33,585 nt of DNA from CAYNJF01 sp964397555 (GCA_964397555.1 CAYNJF010000025.1:1-33585), one strand, 5' to 3'. Shown: positions 24,814 to 33,585, counted from the first letter of the stretch. Numbers and translations: made by a program. The notes: generated by a model not told the origin, from the sequence alone.

Positions 24814-25437
24814 TTATACCTGAAAGGGAGCCACATCCCCTGCTCCTGAGCGTAATATGTTAGGCGACTCATCGGTTAAGTCAACCACCGTCGTTGGTTC
24901 AGGGGAACTACACCCTGCATCTATTACTAAATTAACATAAGATTTCACGGACTTGGGGATTTCATGAGGAGAATTCACTGGGCGATCGTCATCGGGCAAC
25001 CACAGCGTTGAGCTCATTAATGGTTCATCCATCTGCATCATGATTTCCAAAGGAACAGGATGAGATGGGATACGAACCCCAACAATTTTTCGCTTCGTAC
25101 CGACAACCAATTTAGGCACCAGCTTGGTGGCTTTTAACACAAAGGTATAGGGGCCAGGTGTCTGATTCTTAAGGTAAAAGAAAGCCTGGTCATCAACAAA
25201 AGCGTATTTTGCAACCTGTGATATATCGTGACACATCAGGGTCATAGGATGATTAGGTTGCAGTTTGCGTATTCTACGGATAGTCTCTAGTGCACTCTTG
25301 TTGTTGATTGTGCACGCAAACGCATAACTTGAGTCAGTCGGATAGACAATTAGTGCGCCTTTTTGTAATTCCTGCACCACTTGTCCAATGATACGTGGTT
25401 GTGGGTTTTCAGGATGGACCGTGAAGCTTCGAGTCAT
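24814..25437 (-). CDS. yciO: YciO/YrdC/Sua5-family protein
   Basis: Belongs to the family of threonylcarbamoyl-AMP synthases and their YciO relatives. The protein has 207 residues. GALIVYPTDSSYAFAC (about 28-43) and the KIVGVRIPSHPVPLEI segment (about 117-132) are characteristic. RRIRKLQPNHPMTLMCHD contributes the nucleotide-binding Arg/Lys residues. The absence of an extra Sua5 domain and the TrpS/ScpA neighbourhood fit YciO better than TsaC. The exact reaction of YciO is less well established than that of TsaC. The ATG at 25437 has no strong ribosome site. It is divergent from yciB. Confidence 0.88.
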   Translation of the reverse strand: MTRSFTVHPENPQPRIIGQVVQELQKGALIVYPTDSSYAFACTINNKSALETIRRIRKLQPNHPMTLMCHDISQVAKYAFVDDQAFFYLKNQTPGPYTFVLKATKLVPKLVVGTKRKIVGVRIPSHPVPLEIMMQMDEPLMSSTLWLPDDDRPVNSPHEIPKSVKSYVNLVIDAGCSSPEPTTVVDLTDESPNILRSGAGDVAPFQV

Positions 25438-25519
25438 ATAGCTGTCAAACTTTATGGGTTAAGATCATGGTACATAGTATAGTGGCGTGGTTGAAATTTC
25501 TTCTCAATTGGGGACGCTC

Positions 25520-26062
25520 GTGAAATTATTTTTTGATTACTTACCCATTGTAGTCTTTTTTGCGGCTTATTATCTGGGCGATATTTACATGGCTACGGCC
25601 AGTGCCATTGTAGCAAGCATTCTTCAGGTCGGGGTTATGTTGGCCATGAAAAAGCGTCCTGAGATGATGCATTGGATGGCTTTGGGCATGATTGTTCTTT
25701 TAGGTGGGGCCACCTTGTTTTTGCATGATGAAATGTTCATCAAGTGGAAACCTACGGCGGTCTATTGGATTTTATCACTGATTTTCTTAGCGTCTCAGTG
25801 GGTTGGAAAAAAGCCGATTGTTCAAAGAATGCTTGAGTCCAACATCGAGTTGGATCGTCCTAAATGGAAGATGTTGAACCTATCATGGGTGTTCTTTTTT
25901 GCAATCATGGGTGTTTTAAACGTTTACATTATCTATCATTTTTCCACGACCGCTTGGGTCAACTTTAAGTTGTTCGGCTCTTTGATTCTAACGTTTGTGT
26001 TTGTCATTGGGCAGGCTCTTTTTTTAATGAAGCACATGCCAAGCAACGGAGATAAATCATGA
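25520..26062 (+). CDS. yciB: Inner-membrane-spanning protein YciB (septation protein A family)
   Basis: An integral inner-membrane protein linked to cell envelope and division in Enterobacteria. The GTG at 25520 is chosen as start: GGGGA lies 5 nt upstream, and the resulting MKLFFDYLPIVVFFAAYY matches E. coli YciB. An in-frame GTG at 25487 would add eleven polar residues. The product has 180 residues and about five hydrophobic segments (roughly 3-20, 25-42, 50-65, 75-95, 120-140 and a last one before HMP). Conserved stretches are FIKWKPTAVYW and WVNFKLFGSLILTF. It overlaps bolA by 4 nt (ATGA). Confidence 0.95.
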   Translation: MKLFFDYLPIVVFFAAYYLGDIYMATASAIVASILQVGVMLAMKKRPEMMHWMALGMIVLLGGATLFLHDEMFIKWKPTAVYWILSLIFLASQWVGKKPIVQRMLESNIELDRPKWKMLNLSWVFFFAIMGVLNVYIIYHFSTTAWVNFKLFGSLILTFVFVIGQALFLMKHMPSNGDKS

Positions 26063-26328
26063 GTGATTTAAGTCGAGTTCAACGCATTGAGCAGCTTTTA
26101 AGAGAAACCTTTGATCCACTTTCATTAACCATTGATGATCAGTCTGCGTTGCACGCCGGTCATCCTGGCGCTAAGGGCGGTGGCGGTCATTTCAAAGTTG
26201 CGATTGTGACCAAAGCGTTTGAGGGATTAAGTGAGATAGAGCGACATCGGGCTGTCTACAGCGCGCTTTCTTCGATGATGCCATCTCAGATACACGCGCT
26301 GTCGATAGAGACGGGCGTCCCTACTTAA
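26059..26328 (+). CDS. bolA: BolA-family protein
   Basis: A small protein of 89 residues. BolA-type proteins pair with monothiol glutaredoxins in iron-sulphur trafficking, and some bind DNA. The core GGGGHFKVAIVTKAFEGLS and the segment ERHRAVYSAL are typical, and the conserved His near the C-terminus (IHALSI) is present. Whether it is BolA itself or the IbaG-like paralogue cannot be settled by eye; its place after yciB favours BolA. Its 3' end overlaps the convergent sucD end by 8 bp, and no terminator separates them. Confidence 0.93.
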   Translation: MSDLSRVQRIEQLLRETFDPLSLTIDDQSALHAGHPGAKGGGGHFKVAIVTKAFEGLSEIERHRAVYSALSSMMPSQIHALSIETGVPT

Positions 26329-27190
26329 CGATCTGTGCGAGCGCTTTGCCGATGTCAGCAGGCGATTTCACCGTCGTAACGCCTGCGGCTTCGAGTGCTT
26401 TGAACTTCTCTTCAGCGGTTCCTTTACCACCAGAGATAATCGCTCCAGCATGCCCCATACGCTTACCTTTGGGTGCCGTAACACCAGCGATGTATGAGAC
26501 GACAGGCTTGGTGACGTTCGATTTGATGAAATCAGCCGCCTCTTCTTCTGCGGTCCCACCAATTTCACCCACCATCACGATGGCTTCTGTTTGTGGATCG
26601 TTTTGGAACAAGGTTAATGCATCAATAAAGTTGGTCCCAGGGATAGGATCTCCACCAATGCCGATGCAAGTACTTTGACCAAGGCCTAAATCCGTGGTTT
26701 GTTTCACGGCTTCGTAAGTGAGCGTCCCAGAGCGAGAAACAATCCCAACCTTCCCTTTCTTATGAGCCGCGCCTGGCATGATGCCAATTTTGCACTCTTC
26801 AGGGGTGATGATGCCTGGGCAGTTTGGACCAATCAAACGCACATCTGAGCCGTCTAAGTAGTCTTTAACCACCAACATATCCATCACTGGGATCCCTTCT
26901 GTGATGCAGACAATCAGCTTGATGCCAGCATCAGCCGCTTCAATGATGGAGTCTTTACAAAAGGGCGCGGGTACGTAAATCACCGAAGCATCGGCTTTCG
27001 TTGCCTCATAGGCTTCACGGACCGTGTTGAACACAGGTAAACCTAAGTGAGTTTGTCCACCTTTACCGGGCGTCACCCCTCCAACCATTTTCGTGCCATA
27101 TTCAATGGCCTGCTCAGAGTGAAAGGTGCCTTGGCGACCTGTAAATCCTTGGCAAAGGACTTTCGTGTTTTTATCAATTAATACGCTCAT
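26321..27190 (-). CDS. sucD: Succinyl-CoA synthetase alpha subunit
   Basis: Forms succinyl-CoA synthetase with SucC, interconverting succinyl-CoA and succinate with nucleotide triphosphate synthesis. The protein has 289 residues. The CoA-binding Rossmann segment (CQGFTGRQGTFH, 13-24) is at the start. The phosphohistidine is His247 in GHAGAIISGGKGTAEEK. GPNCPGIITP (121-130) is conserved. It overlaps sucC by 4 nt (ATGA) and ends within the 3' end of bolA. Confidence 0.98.
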   Translation of the reverse strand: MSVLIDKNTKVLCQGFTGRQGTFHSEQAIEYGTKMVGGVTPGKGGQTHLGLPVFNTVREAYEATKADASVIYVPAPFCKDSIIEAADAGIKLIVCITEGIPVMDMLVVKDYLDGSDVRLIGPNCPGIITPEECKIGIMPGAAHKKGKVGIVSRSGTLTYEAVKQTTDLGLGQSTCIGIGGDPIPGTNFIDALTLFQNDPQTEAIVMVGEIGGTAEEEAADFIKSNVTKPVVSYIAGVTAPKGKRMGHAGAIISGGKGTAEEKFKALEAAGVTTVKSPADIGKALAQIVK

Positions 27191-28356
27191 GATGATGCCC
27201 CTGCCAATTCAACGGCTTTTTGTGCCGCGTTGGTTAAATCGTTGATGGCTGTGATGTTCAAGCCACTTTTATCGAGGATTTCCCCAGCTTCTTTCGCTCG
27301 GTTTCCTTCGAGGCGCACGACGACCGGGATTTTGATCCCAACTTCGGCACAAGCCCCAATGATCCCTTCTGCGATCAAATCGCATCGAACGATCCCACCG
27401 AAAATATTCACTAAAACGGCTTTCACGCTATCATCGGATAGAATGATCTTAAAGGCTTCGGTCACACGCTCTTTGGTGGCACCGCCCCCAACATCCAAGA
27501 AGTTGGCAGGAGAGCCCCCATGAAGCTTAATAAGATCCATAGTGGCCATCGCAAGACCGGCCCCGTTGACCATGCAGCCAATGTTCCCGTCAAGTGCAAT
27601 GTAGTTAAGTTCCCATTCTTTGGCTTTGTTTTCGCGCTCATCTTCTTGGGTGGTATCTCTGAGATCGGCCACGCTCGCTTGACGATAAAGCGCATTTTCA
27701 TCGACATTGACCTTAGCGTCCAAGCAAAGGATGTCGCCTGCTTTGGTCACAATCAATGGGTTCACTTCGATTAAGCTTAAGTCTTTGTCCACAAATAGTT
27801 GACCCAGTCCCATCACAATTTTAGTAAATTGTTTAATTTGAGCTGGATTTAAGCCTAGACCAAAACCAACTTCACGGGCTTGATAAGGCATCACACCAAG
27901 GGTTGGATCCATAGAAAACTTCAAAATTTTCTCAGGCGTTTCTTCGGCAACTTTTTCAATCTCAACACCACCTTCGGTTGAAGCCATAAAGGTGACGCGT
28001 TGAGCGTCGCGATCTACCACTGCCCCAAGATAGAGTTCACGGTCAATCTCGCTAATGGGTTCTACAAGCAATTCGTTGACAGGTTGGCCTTCCGCACCTG
28101 TCTGGTACGTCACAAGGCGCGTATGCAACATGCCACGTGCGGCTTCGGTCAATGCATCACGACCTTCGACTAATTTAACACCGCCAGCTTTTCCGCGCCC
28201 CCCTGCATGCACCTGCGCTTTAACAACGACTTTCTCAGTGCCGACTTGCTCAAGGGCGTTGGGGATCTCCTTAATGGATCGGATGACCACCCCTTTAGGC
28301 ACAGGCAAGCCGTAGCTTGCAAAAAGCTCTTTGGCTTGATACTCATGTAAATTCAT
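27187..28356 (-). CDS. sucC: Succinyl-CoA synthetase beta subunit (ADP-forming type)
   Basis: An ATP-grasp subunit of 389 residues that binds nucleotide and succinate. It has MNLHEYQAKELFASYGLPVPKG at the start, the Lys/Gly-rich KAQVHAGGRGKAGGVKLV loop (about 46-63), metal-site residues around LIEVNPLIV, GGGATKERV (about 291-299), and the dimer/His-contact segment VNIFGGIVRCDLIAEGI (about 318-334). It is 18 nt from sucB and coupled to sucD. Confidence 0.98.
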   Translation of the reverse strand: MNLHEYQAKELFASYGLPVPKGVVIRSIKEIPNALEQVGTEKVVVKAQVHAGGRGKAGGVKLVEGRDALTEAARGMLHTRLVTYQTGAEGQPVNELLVEPISEIDRELYLGAVVDRDAQRVTFMASTEGGVEIEKVAEETPEKILKFSMDPTLGVMPYQAREVGFGLGLNPAQIKQFTKIVMGLGQLFVDKDLSLIEVNPLIVTKAGDILCLDAKVNVDENALYRQASVADLRDTTQEDERENKAKEWELNYIALDGNIGCMVNGAGLAMATMDLIKLHGGSPANFLDVGGGATKERVTEAFKIILSDDSVKAVLVNIFGGIVRCDLIAEGIIGACAEVGIKIPVVVRLEGNRAKEAGEILDKSGLNITAINDLTNAAQKAVELAGASS

Positions 28357-28374
28357 AATGACCTCAATGGTTAT

Positions 28375-29586
28375 TTAAAGTTCTAAAATCATGCGTGCAG
28401 GATCTTCAAGCATGTTCTTAATTGTGACCAAGAATTGGACGGATTCACGGCCATCAATTAATCGATGGTCGTAAGAAAGGGCCAAATACATCATTGGTCT
28501 TATGACAATTTCTCCATTTTCTACCACCGCACGCTGCTCAATTTTATGCATGCCCAATATCCCTGCTTGGGGTGGGTTCAAAATAGGAGTGGATAACAAC
28601 GAGCCGAAAATACCGCCATTTGAGACCGTAAAGGTCCCTCCGGTCATCTCTTCAATCGTCAGTTTGCTGTCTCGAGCTTTGACGCCGAGTTCAACGATGG
28701 TTTGTTCAATTTGTGCCATCGACATGCGATCGGCATCTCTTAGCACAGGCACCACCAAACCTTTGTCTGTACTCACGGCTACCCCAATGTCGTGATAACC
28801 ATGGTAGACAATGTCATTTCCATCAATGGAAGCATTGACGGCTGGGAACTTTTTCAACGCTTCAATGGAGGCTTTGATAAAGAATGACATAAACCCAAGT
28901 TTCACACCGTAGGACTTTTCAAAAGCATCTTTGTACTTAGTGCGCAAATCCATAACCGGTTGCATGTTCACTTCGTTGAACGTCGTCAAGATAGCGCAGT
29001 CACGCTGTGCACCAACCAAACGCTCTGCGATTCTTGCACGAAGTCTGGACATTGGAACGCGCTTTTCAGGGCGCTCCCCTTGAGGCATATCCAAAGAAGG
29101 CGTGCTTGGTGCTTTCGCACTTGATGGAGCAGAGCCACCTTTTAACGCTTGCTCAACATCGGCTTTGGTAATCGCACCGTTTTTGCCAGAGCCTGAAATC
29201 GCGTCAGGATCTAGGCCATTCTCTTGAATCATGCGACGCACGGATGGGCTGGCCTGGACCGATTTTGGCTCTGATGAGGCCGCAGCAGCCGCAGGGGCTG
29301 ATTTCTCAGGCGCTGGGGCCGCTTCAGGCTCTTTGGCCGCGCCATTACTGCCCGCTTCAAAGTGGGCTATGACTTCATCAGCTCCGACCAAATCACCGGT
29401 TTGCTTTAAAATCTGAGACAAGGTTCCGTCTTCTGGTGCAACCACTTCAAGCACGACCTTATCAGTTTCGATGTCAACGAGATTATCATCCCTTGCCACT
29501 TGCTCCCCTGGTTGCTTATGCCAAGTGGCCACACTGGCCTCCGTGATGGACTCAGGTAGGACCGGCACTTTGATGTCGATGCTCAT
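28375..29586 (-). CDS. sucB: Dihydrolipoyllysine succinyltransferase (E2 of 2-oxoglutarate dehydrogenase)
   Basis: Transfers the succinyl group from lipoyl to CoA and forms the core of the complex. The protein has 403 residues. One lipoyl domain (1-80) carries the modified Lys43 in ETDKVV, followed by an Ala/Pro/Glu-rich linker. The peripheral subunit-binding domain is at about 110-150. The catalytic domain follows, with His374 and Asp378 in SYDHRLIDGR. Downstream of sucA by 18 nt. The E3 gene (lpd) is not in the window. Confidence 0.98.
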   Translation of the reverse strand: MSIDIKVPVLPESITEASVATWHKQPGEQVARDDNLVDIETDKVVLEVVAPEDGTLSQILKQTGDLVGADEVIAHFEAGSNGAAKEPEAAPAPEKSAPAAAAASSEPKSVQASPSVRRMIQENGLDPDAISGSGKNGAITKADVEQALKGGSAPSSAKAPSTPSLDMPQGERPEKRVPMSRLRARIAERLVGAQRDCAILTTFNEVNMQPVMDLRTKYKDAFEKSYGVKLGFMSFFIKASIEALKKFPAVNASIDGNDIVYHGYHDIGVAVSTDKGLVVPVLRDADRMSMAQIEQTIVELGVKARDSKLTIEEMTGGTFTVSNGGIFGSLLSTPILNPPQAGILGMHKIEQRAVVENGEIVIRPMMYLALSYDHRLIDGRESVQFLVTIKNMLEDPARMILEL

Positions 29587-29604
29587 GGGTTAGATCCTTA
29601 TTGG

Positions 29605-32427
29605 TTATTGAGCGAACGCTTCTGCGAGTAACTCGTTTTGCTGCTCTTGGTGAGCCTTAGCATACCCAACAGCAGGGGCCGCTGAGGCTTTTCGACCAGC
29701 GTAGATGAGTTCTTGTTTCGCGTTGATGCATGATTGAAAGTGGTGGCGCTGGCAATACCAAGCCCCTTGATTTTTAGGTTCTTCCTGACACCAAACCACT
29801 TTGGTGGCTTTGGGGTACTTGGCAAGAACGTCTTTGAGCTCATCCTCTGGGAAAGGATAGAGCTGTTCGATGCGGATGATCGCCGTGTCTTTGATGCCTT
29901 TTTGCTCTCGAGCCTCAACCAAGTCGTAGTAGACTTTCCCAGAGCACATGATGACTCGATTCACTTTGCTAGGGTTCAACTCCATTGTTTCATCAATCAC
30001 GGTTTGGAAAGTGCCGTCACAGAGGTCTTCAATGGTGCATGAAGCCCCTTTATGACGTAACAGACTCTTGGGCGACATGACCACTAACGGAAAGCGGATC
30101 TGACGGAGCATCTGACGTCTTATCATGTGAAAAACTTGAGACGCATTTGAGGGAACGCAAACCTGAATATTGCGCTCAGCACACAATTGCAAGTACCGCT
30201 CCAATCGGGCGCTGGAGTGCTCTGGACCCTGTCCTTCATAGCCATGAGGCAATAACATCACCAACCCACATAAACGACCCCATTTTTGCTGGCCTGAGCT
30301 GATGAATTGATCCATCACAACTTGGGCACCATTCGCAAAATCACCAAACTGGGCTTCCCAGATCACCAAGGAAGTTGGATCGGTGGTGGCATACCCATAC
30401 TCAAAGGCGAGCACCGCCTCTTCGGAAAGCAATGAGTCATAAATATCAAAGGTCACCTGATCTTCTTTGATGTGTTGGACCGGGATGTACGTTTGCCCTG
30501 TGTTTTGCTCATGAAGCACAGCGTGACGATGGAAGAAGGTGCCGCGACCTACGTCTTGGCCGGTGATGCGAACCGGAAAACCTTCATCGATCAATGAGGC
30601 ATAAGCCATGGTTTCAGCAAACCCCCAGTCGCAATCAACCTTCCCTTGGCTCATCGCAACGCGATCTTGCATGATTTTTTGAACGCGGGGATTTAATGAG
30701 AAGCCATCTGGCACATGAGTGATTCTAGAGGCCAATCGTTCAAAGGTTTCTTTGGAAAACCCTGATCGGACTTCGGCACGCCAGTTAAAGGAGAAGTAAG
30801 GCGTCCAATCGACGCCCGTATCTTTGACAATCCCAGTCACAATGTTCGTGGCGGTGCACTCGCCTTTATCGAGCTTATCTCGATTGGCATTGATGATGGC
30901 TTTGGTTCGATTCGCATCCAGAGACTGCTCTTCATTCAAGGCTTTACCATAAATTTTGACCACACTAGGATGCATTTTGATTTTCTTATACATCAAAGGC
31001 TGAGTCGCTCTAGGCTCATCGGCCTCATTGTGGCCATGTCGACGATAACAAACCAAATCAATGATAACGTCTTTATGAAAACGCATGCGGTAATCAAGGG
31101 CCATTTGAGTGACAAAGTAAACCGCCTCTGGGTCATCTGCATTCACATGGAAAATAGGCGCTAGCACTACTTTACCGACATCGGTGCAATACAAAGTGGA
31201 GCGAGTGTCATCTCGTCTTGACGTGGTAAAGCCTACTTGGTTGTTGACCACAATATGAATGGTCCCACCAATGCCGTAAGCGCGAGTCTTAGACATATTG
31301 AGGGTTTCCATCACCACCCCTTGACCGGCAAAGGCCGAGTCGCCATGAATCGCAATGGGCAAAACTTTATTGGTGTCATGCTCGTCAAGACGAGATTGCC
31401 TTGAGCGCACCGAGCCGGCCACCACTGGGGTGACAATCTCCAAATGGGATGGGTTAAAGGCCAAAGCGACATGCACATTGCCACCAGGGGTTGCGATATC
31501 TGATGAGAAGCCTTGATGGTATTTCACGTCCCCAGACTCTAAATCGGGGTTATGCTTGCCTTCAAATTCATCAAACAGGTCACTGGGCTGTTTTCCCAAG
31601 GTGTTGACTAAGACGTTCAGACGACCACGGTGAGCCATCCCTATGACGACTTCTTCGGTTTTCATCAGACCTGATCGTTGAATCAACTCATCAAGCACAA
31701 CAATTAAGGACTCCCCTCCTTCCAGGGAGAAGCGTTTGGCTCCGGGGTAACGGGAGCCTAAATATTTTTCAAGGCCCTCGGCCGCCGCCAACCGCTCAAA
31801 AATATTTTCTTTAATTTGAGCGTCAAATTTCGGGGTACCTCGATTGGCCTCAATGCGGTCTTGTATCCAAGCCCTTTCTTCAGGGGAGCGGATGTGCATA
31901 AACTCAGTCCCGATGGAACCGCAGTAGGTATCGTTCAACGCCTTATAAAGCTGTCCCAAAGGCATTTCTCGTGGGCCTGTAAAAGAAACCACGTCAAAGA
32001 CTTCTCCTAAGTCTTGAACGTTGAGTCCATGATCCTCAAGACTTAACTCGGTAGAGTGGATGTCTTCAAGTTCTCGAAGGGAAAGAGGATCGATTTGAGC
32101 GTGCAGATGACCTTGAAGGCGGTAAGCCTCAATAAGCTTTAAAACCTGAATTTGTTTTTTGTCATGAACCGAGGTGCCAGAGGCTTGAGTCACCGCAACA
32201 CCGTGTGTGCGTTGCTGTGCGATGCTTTTAAACTCTTCGCGAACGTCCGCATGAGACACTTCTTGAGCACCATTTTTTCTTGGCAGTGCGTCAAAAAGTT
32301 GTTTCCATTCGTCGGGAATTGAAGATGAGTCTTTAAGGTACTGCTCATAAAGCTCTTCGATGTATGGGGCATTTGTGCCAGCCAAAGCCGAAGATTCAAG
32401 ACGCTCTTTCAAGGTACCTTCTGACAT
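29605..32427 (-). CDS. sucA: 2-oxoglutarate dehydrogenase E1 component
   Basis: A thiamine-diphosphate-dependent decarboxylase that makes succinyl-lipoyl for SucB. The protein has 940 residues, the family size. The N-terminal segment (about 12-47, ending WKQLFDALP) binds the complex. HRGRLNVLVN and the GDSAFAGQGVVMETLNMS block are in the ThDP domain. NNQVGFTTS and the RRHGHNEADEPRATQPLMY stretch are also conserved. The transketolase-like pyrimidine domain has GQDVGRGTFFHRHAVLHEQ. The start at 32427 has AGGTGA upstream. A terminator between sdhB and sucA suggests its own promoter in 32430-32530, though a strong one was not identified. Confidence 0.99.
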   Translation of the reverse strand: MSEGTLKERLESSALAGTNAPYIEELYEQYLKDSSSIPDEWKQLFDALPRKNGAQEVSHADVREEFKSIAQQRTHGVAVTQASGTSVHDKKQIQVLKLIEAYRLQGHLHAQIDPLSLRELEDIHSTELSLEDHGLNVQDLGEVFDVVSFTGPREMPLGQLYKALNDTYCGSIGTEFMHIRSPEERAWIQDRIEANRGTPKFDAQIKENIFERLAAAEGLEKYLGSRYPGAKRFSLEGGESLIVVLDELIQRSGLMKTEEVVIGMAHRGRLNVLVNTLGKQPSDLFDEFEGKHNPDLESGDVKYHQGFSSDIATPGGNVHVALAFNPSHLEIVTPVVAGSVRSRQSRLDEHDTNKVLPIAIHGDSAFAGQGVVMETLNMSKTRAYGIGGTIHIVVNNQVGFTTSRRDDTRSTLYCTDVGKVVLAPIFHVNADDPEAVYFVTQMALDYRMRFHKDVIIDLVCYRRHGHNEADEPRATQPLMYKKIKMHPSVVKIYGKALNEEQSLDANRTKAIINANRDKLDKGECTATNIVTGIVKDTGVDWTPYFSFNWRAEVRSGFSKETFERLASRITHVPDGFSLNPRVQKIMQDRVAMSQGKVDCDWGFAETMAYASLIDEGFPVRITGQDVGRGTFFHRHAVLHEQNTGQTYIPVQHIKEDQVTFDIYDSLLSEEAVLAFEYGYATTDPTSLVIWEAQFGDFANGAQVVMDQFISSGQQKWGRLCGLVMLLPHGYEGQGPEHSSARLERYLQLCAERNIQVCVPSNASQVFHMIRRQMLRQIRFPLVVMSPKSLLRHKGASCTIEDLCDGTFQTVIDETMELNPSKVNRVIMCSGKVYYDLVEAREQKGIKDTAIIRIEQLYPFPEDELKDVLAKYPKATKVVWCQEEPKNQGAWYCQRHHFQSCINAKQELIYAGRKASAAPAVGYAKAHQEQQNELLAEAFAQ

Positions 32428-32476
32428 AATCGCTCACCTAAACAATGATTGGGGACGAGTTAGGATGGCCTTCCTC

Positions 32477-32493
32477 TTGAGGCGCCCCCTCAA
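32477..32493 (-). promoter_or_regulatory. Small GC-rich hairpin in the sucA leader
   Basis: TTGAGG (32477-32482) and CCTCAA (32488-32493) are perfectly complementary across a 5-nt GC-rich loop. It lies about 50 nt upstream of sucA, with no T-run after it. Possibly a leader hairpin or operator; function unknown. Confidence 0.3.
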
Positions 32494-32527
32494 ACGATTA
32501 TTACCCCAGATTGATTTATATTCGTAC

Positions 32528-32555
32528 AAAAAAGGTCGGGGTGGACACCCCAACC
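32528..32555 (-). terminator. Rho-independent terminator after sdhB
   Basis: Minus-strand arms GGTTGGGGTG (32555-32546) and CACCCCGACC (32543-32534) form up to ten pairs with one G-T wobble (the apical one or two pairs must open to make the loop). Six T (32533-32528) follow. It is 53 nt past the sdhB stop. Confidence 0.87.
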
Positions 32556-32607
32556 TTGGTACTAATTATATATTAAATAAACGATGATTGATAGAGAGCT
32601 ATCTGCC

Positions 32608-33327
32608 TTAGATATCCTCATCAAGCATTTTGGATTTAATTTGAGCGATTGCTTGAGTAGGATTGAGTCCTTTTGGACAGACATCAACGCAGTTCATGAT
32701 AGAGCGACAGCGGAACACACTGTAAGCATCCGACAATTGATCTAAACGTTCACGAGTAAAATCATCTCGGGTATCTAAAATGTATCGTGCCGCTTGGAGC
32801 AGTGCAGCAGGCCCTAAAAACTTATCAGGGTTCCACCAATACGAGGGGCAGGAGCTTGAGCAACAACCGCATAGGATGCATTCATACAGCCCATTCAGCT
32901 TCTCTCTGTCTTCAGGGGCTTGAAGACGCTCTTTAGCCGGTGCTGGAGAGACTGTTTGTAAAAACGGTTTGGCCTTTTCGTAGTTTTTGTAAAACTGACT
33001 CATGTCGACGATGAGATCACGAATCACATGCATCCCAGGTAAAGGTTTCAAAACAATCTTCTTGCCTTTGAAATCCCGCAGAGGGGTCACGCATGCTAAA
33101 CCATTTTTGCCATTGATGTTCATGCCATCAGAGCCACACACCCCTTCCTGGCATGAGCGACGGATCCCAATGGTGGAATCCTGAGTATTTTTAAGAGCTA
33201 AGATGGCGTCAAGCACCATCTTACCTTTGATGTCTGATTCATTGATTTCATAATCCTGCATAAAAGGTTTGCTGCCTTTATCTTCAGGGTTAAAACGTTG
33301 AATCGAAATTCGGATCGTTTCGCTCAT
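32608..33327 (-). CDS. sdhB: Succinate dehydrogenase iron-sulphur subunit
   Basis: Carries electrons from the flavin of SdhA to quinone in the inner membrane. The protein has 239 residues. The 2Fe-2S domain has RRSCQEGVCGSDGMNINGKN plus LAC (about 58-80). The 4Fe-4S site is CILCGCCSSSCP (about 149-160), and the 3Fe-4S site CRSIMNCVDVCPKGLNP (about 206-222). All cluster cysteines are present. It begins 9 nt after sdhA and is followed by a strong terminator. Confidence 0.99.
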   Translation of the reverse strand: MSETIRISIQRFNPEDKGSKPFMQDYEINESDIKGKMVLDAILALKNTQDSTIGIRRSCQEGVCGSDGMNINGKNGLACVTPLRDFKGKKIVLKPLPGMHVIRDLIVDMSQFYKNYEKAKPFLQTVSPAPAKERLQAPEDREKLNGLYECILCGCCSSSCPSYWWNPDKFLGPAALLQAARYILDTRDDFTRERLDQLSDAYSVFRCRSIMNCVDVCPKGLNPTQAIAQIKSKMLDEDI

Positions 33328-33336
33328 AATTAGCCT

Positions 33337-33585
33337 CTAATAAACTCTTTCCTTGGGTGGGAATGCCTCAACGATTTGAGGGCTCATGTTCACTGGACGA
33401 TATTGAATGGCATTGTCAGCATCACAAACAATGTGTTTAAGCCAATTTTTATCGTCGCGATCTGGGAAGTCCTCTCTCGAGTGGGCGCCACGGCTCTCAT
33501 CACGAGTATAGGCGCTCATGGCGGTTGTCAGAGCAACTAACATCAAGTTATCAAGCTCCATGGCCTCAACTCTTGCGGTGTTAAA
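33337..33585 (-). CDS. sdhA: Succinate dehydrogenase flavoprotein subunit, 3' end only
   Basis: The C-terminal 82 residues of SdhA; the gene runs off the right edge. The stretch TRDESRGAHSREDFPDRDDKNWLKH matches the conserved RxESRGAHxREDFPxRDDxNWxKH block, which includes the catalytic Arg region. The C-terminus NMSPQIVEAFPPKERVY is typical. An internal ATG at 33561 is not the start, since in-frame coding continues to the edge (FNTARVEAMEL). The order sdhA-sdhB-sucA-sucB-sucC-sucD is the usual gammaproteobacterial one. Confidence 0.97.
   Translation of the reverse strand, partial: FNTARVEAMELDNLMLVALTTAMSAYTRDESRGAHSREDFPDRDDKNWLKHIVCDADNAIQYRPVNMSPQIVEAFPPKERVY

Noticed and set aside
1..33585. 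CRISPR arrays, insertion sequences, phage genes or tRNA genes
   Set aside because: No regularly spaced repeats, transposase or integrase motifs, or tRNA-like segments were found by reading; short tRNA-like folds cannot be fully excluded without a dedicated scan.

Overview
The window is a densely packed bacterial chromosome segment of moderate GC content. Its gene content (sdhB-sucABCD, cmk-rpsA-lapAB, yciK, bolA, and divergent gyrA and ubiG) points to a gammaproteobacterium. The trpS-scpA-scpB-rluB cluster, the class II-type AroA and two eukaryotic-like signalling or modifying proteins suggest the Legionella/Coxiella side of that class. The taxonomic placement is inference. No rRNA, tRNA, CRISPR array or insertion sequence was recognised.

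Layout. 1-583: AT-rich, no supported gene. 584-1903 (-): a glycosyltransferase-like protein with an altered DXD motif, possibly a secreted effector. 2135-11274 (-): lapB, lapA, rpsA, cmk, aroA, serC and gyrA, read right to left. rpsA has its own terminator and a leader with three consecutive hairpins. 11275-11419: divergent gyrA/ubiG promoter region. 11420-18005 (+): a tightly coupled run of ubiG, gph, hpnC, an unknown 200-residue protein, a double-glycine-leader peptide, hpnD, hpnE, a yciK-like gene and dtd, ending in a terminator. 18121-19614 (+): a Ser/Thr-kinase-like protein with a large charged helical insertion. 19733-20656 (+): a GGDEF diguanylate cyclase. 20644-25437 (-): rluB, scpB, scpA, trpS and a YciO/Sua5-family gene. 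25520-26328 (+): yciB and bolA. 26321-33585 (-): sucD, sucC, sucB, sucA, sdhB and the 3' end of sdhA.

How the genes fit together. hpnC, hpnD and hpnE together convert farnesyl diphosphate to squalene, so the cell probably makes squalene or hopanoid-type lipids. No squalene-hopene cyclase lies in the window. sdhAB and sucABCD cover 2-oxoglutarate to fumarate in the TCA cycle. LapA/LapB regulate lipopolysaccharide synthesis, and ScpA/ScpB are the SMC-associated condensin subunits.

The most interesting point is the small gene at 14392-14622 between hpnC and hpnD. It begins with a near-perfect double-glycine leader (M at -15, V at -12, I at -7, V at -4, GG at -2/-1) followed by a glycine-rich hydrophobic core, as in class II bacteriocins and microcins. 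It is translationally coupled to an unrecognised 200-residue gene. Also notable are the kinase, the glycosyltransferase-like protein, a YciK homologue that has lost its catalytic Tyr and Lys, and an assembly gap of 10 N inside hpnC that breaks its frame artificially.
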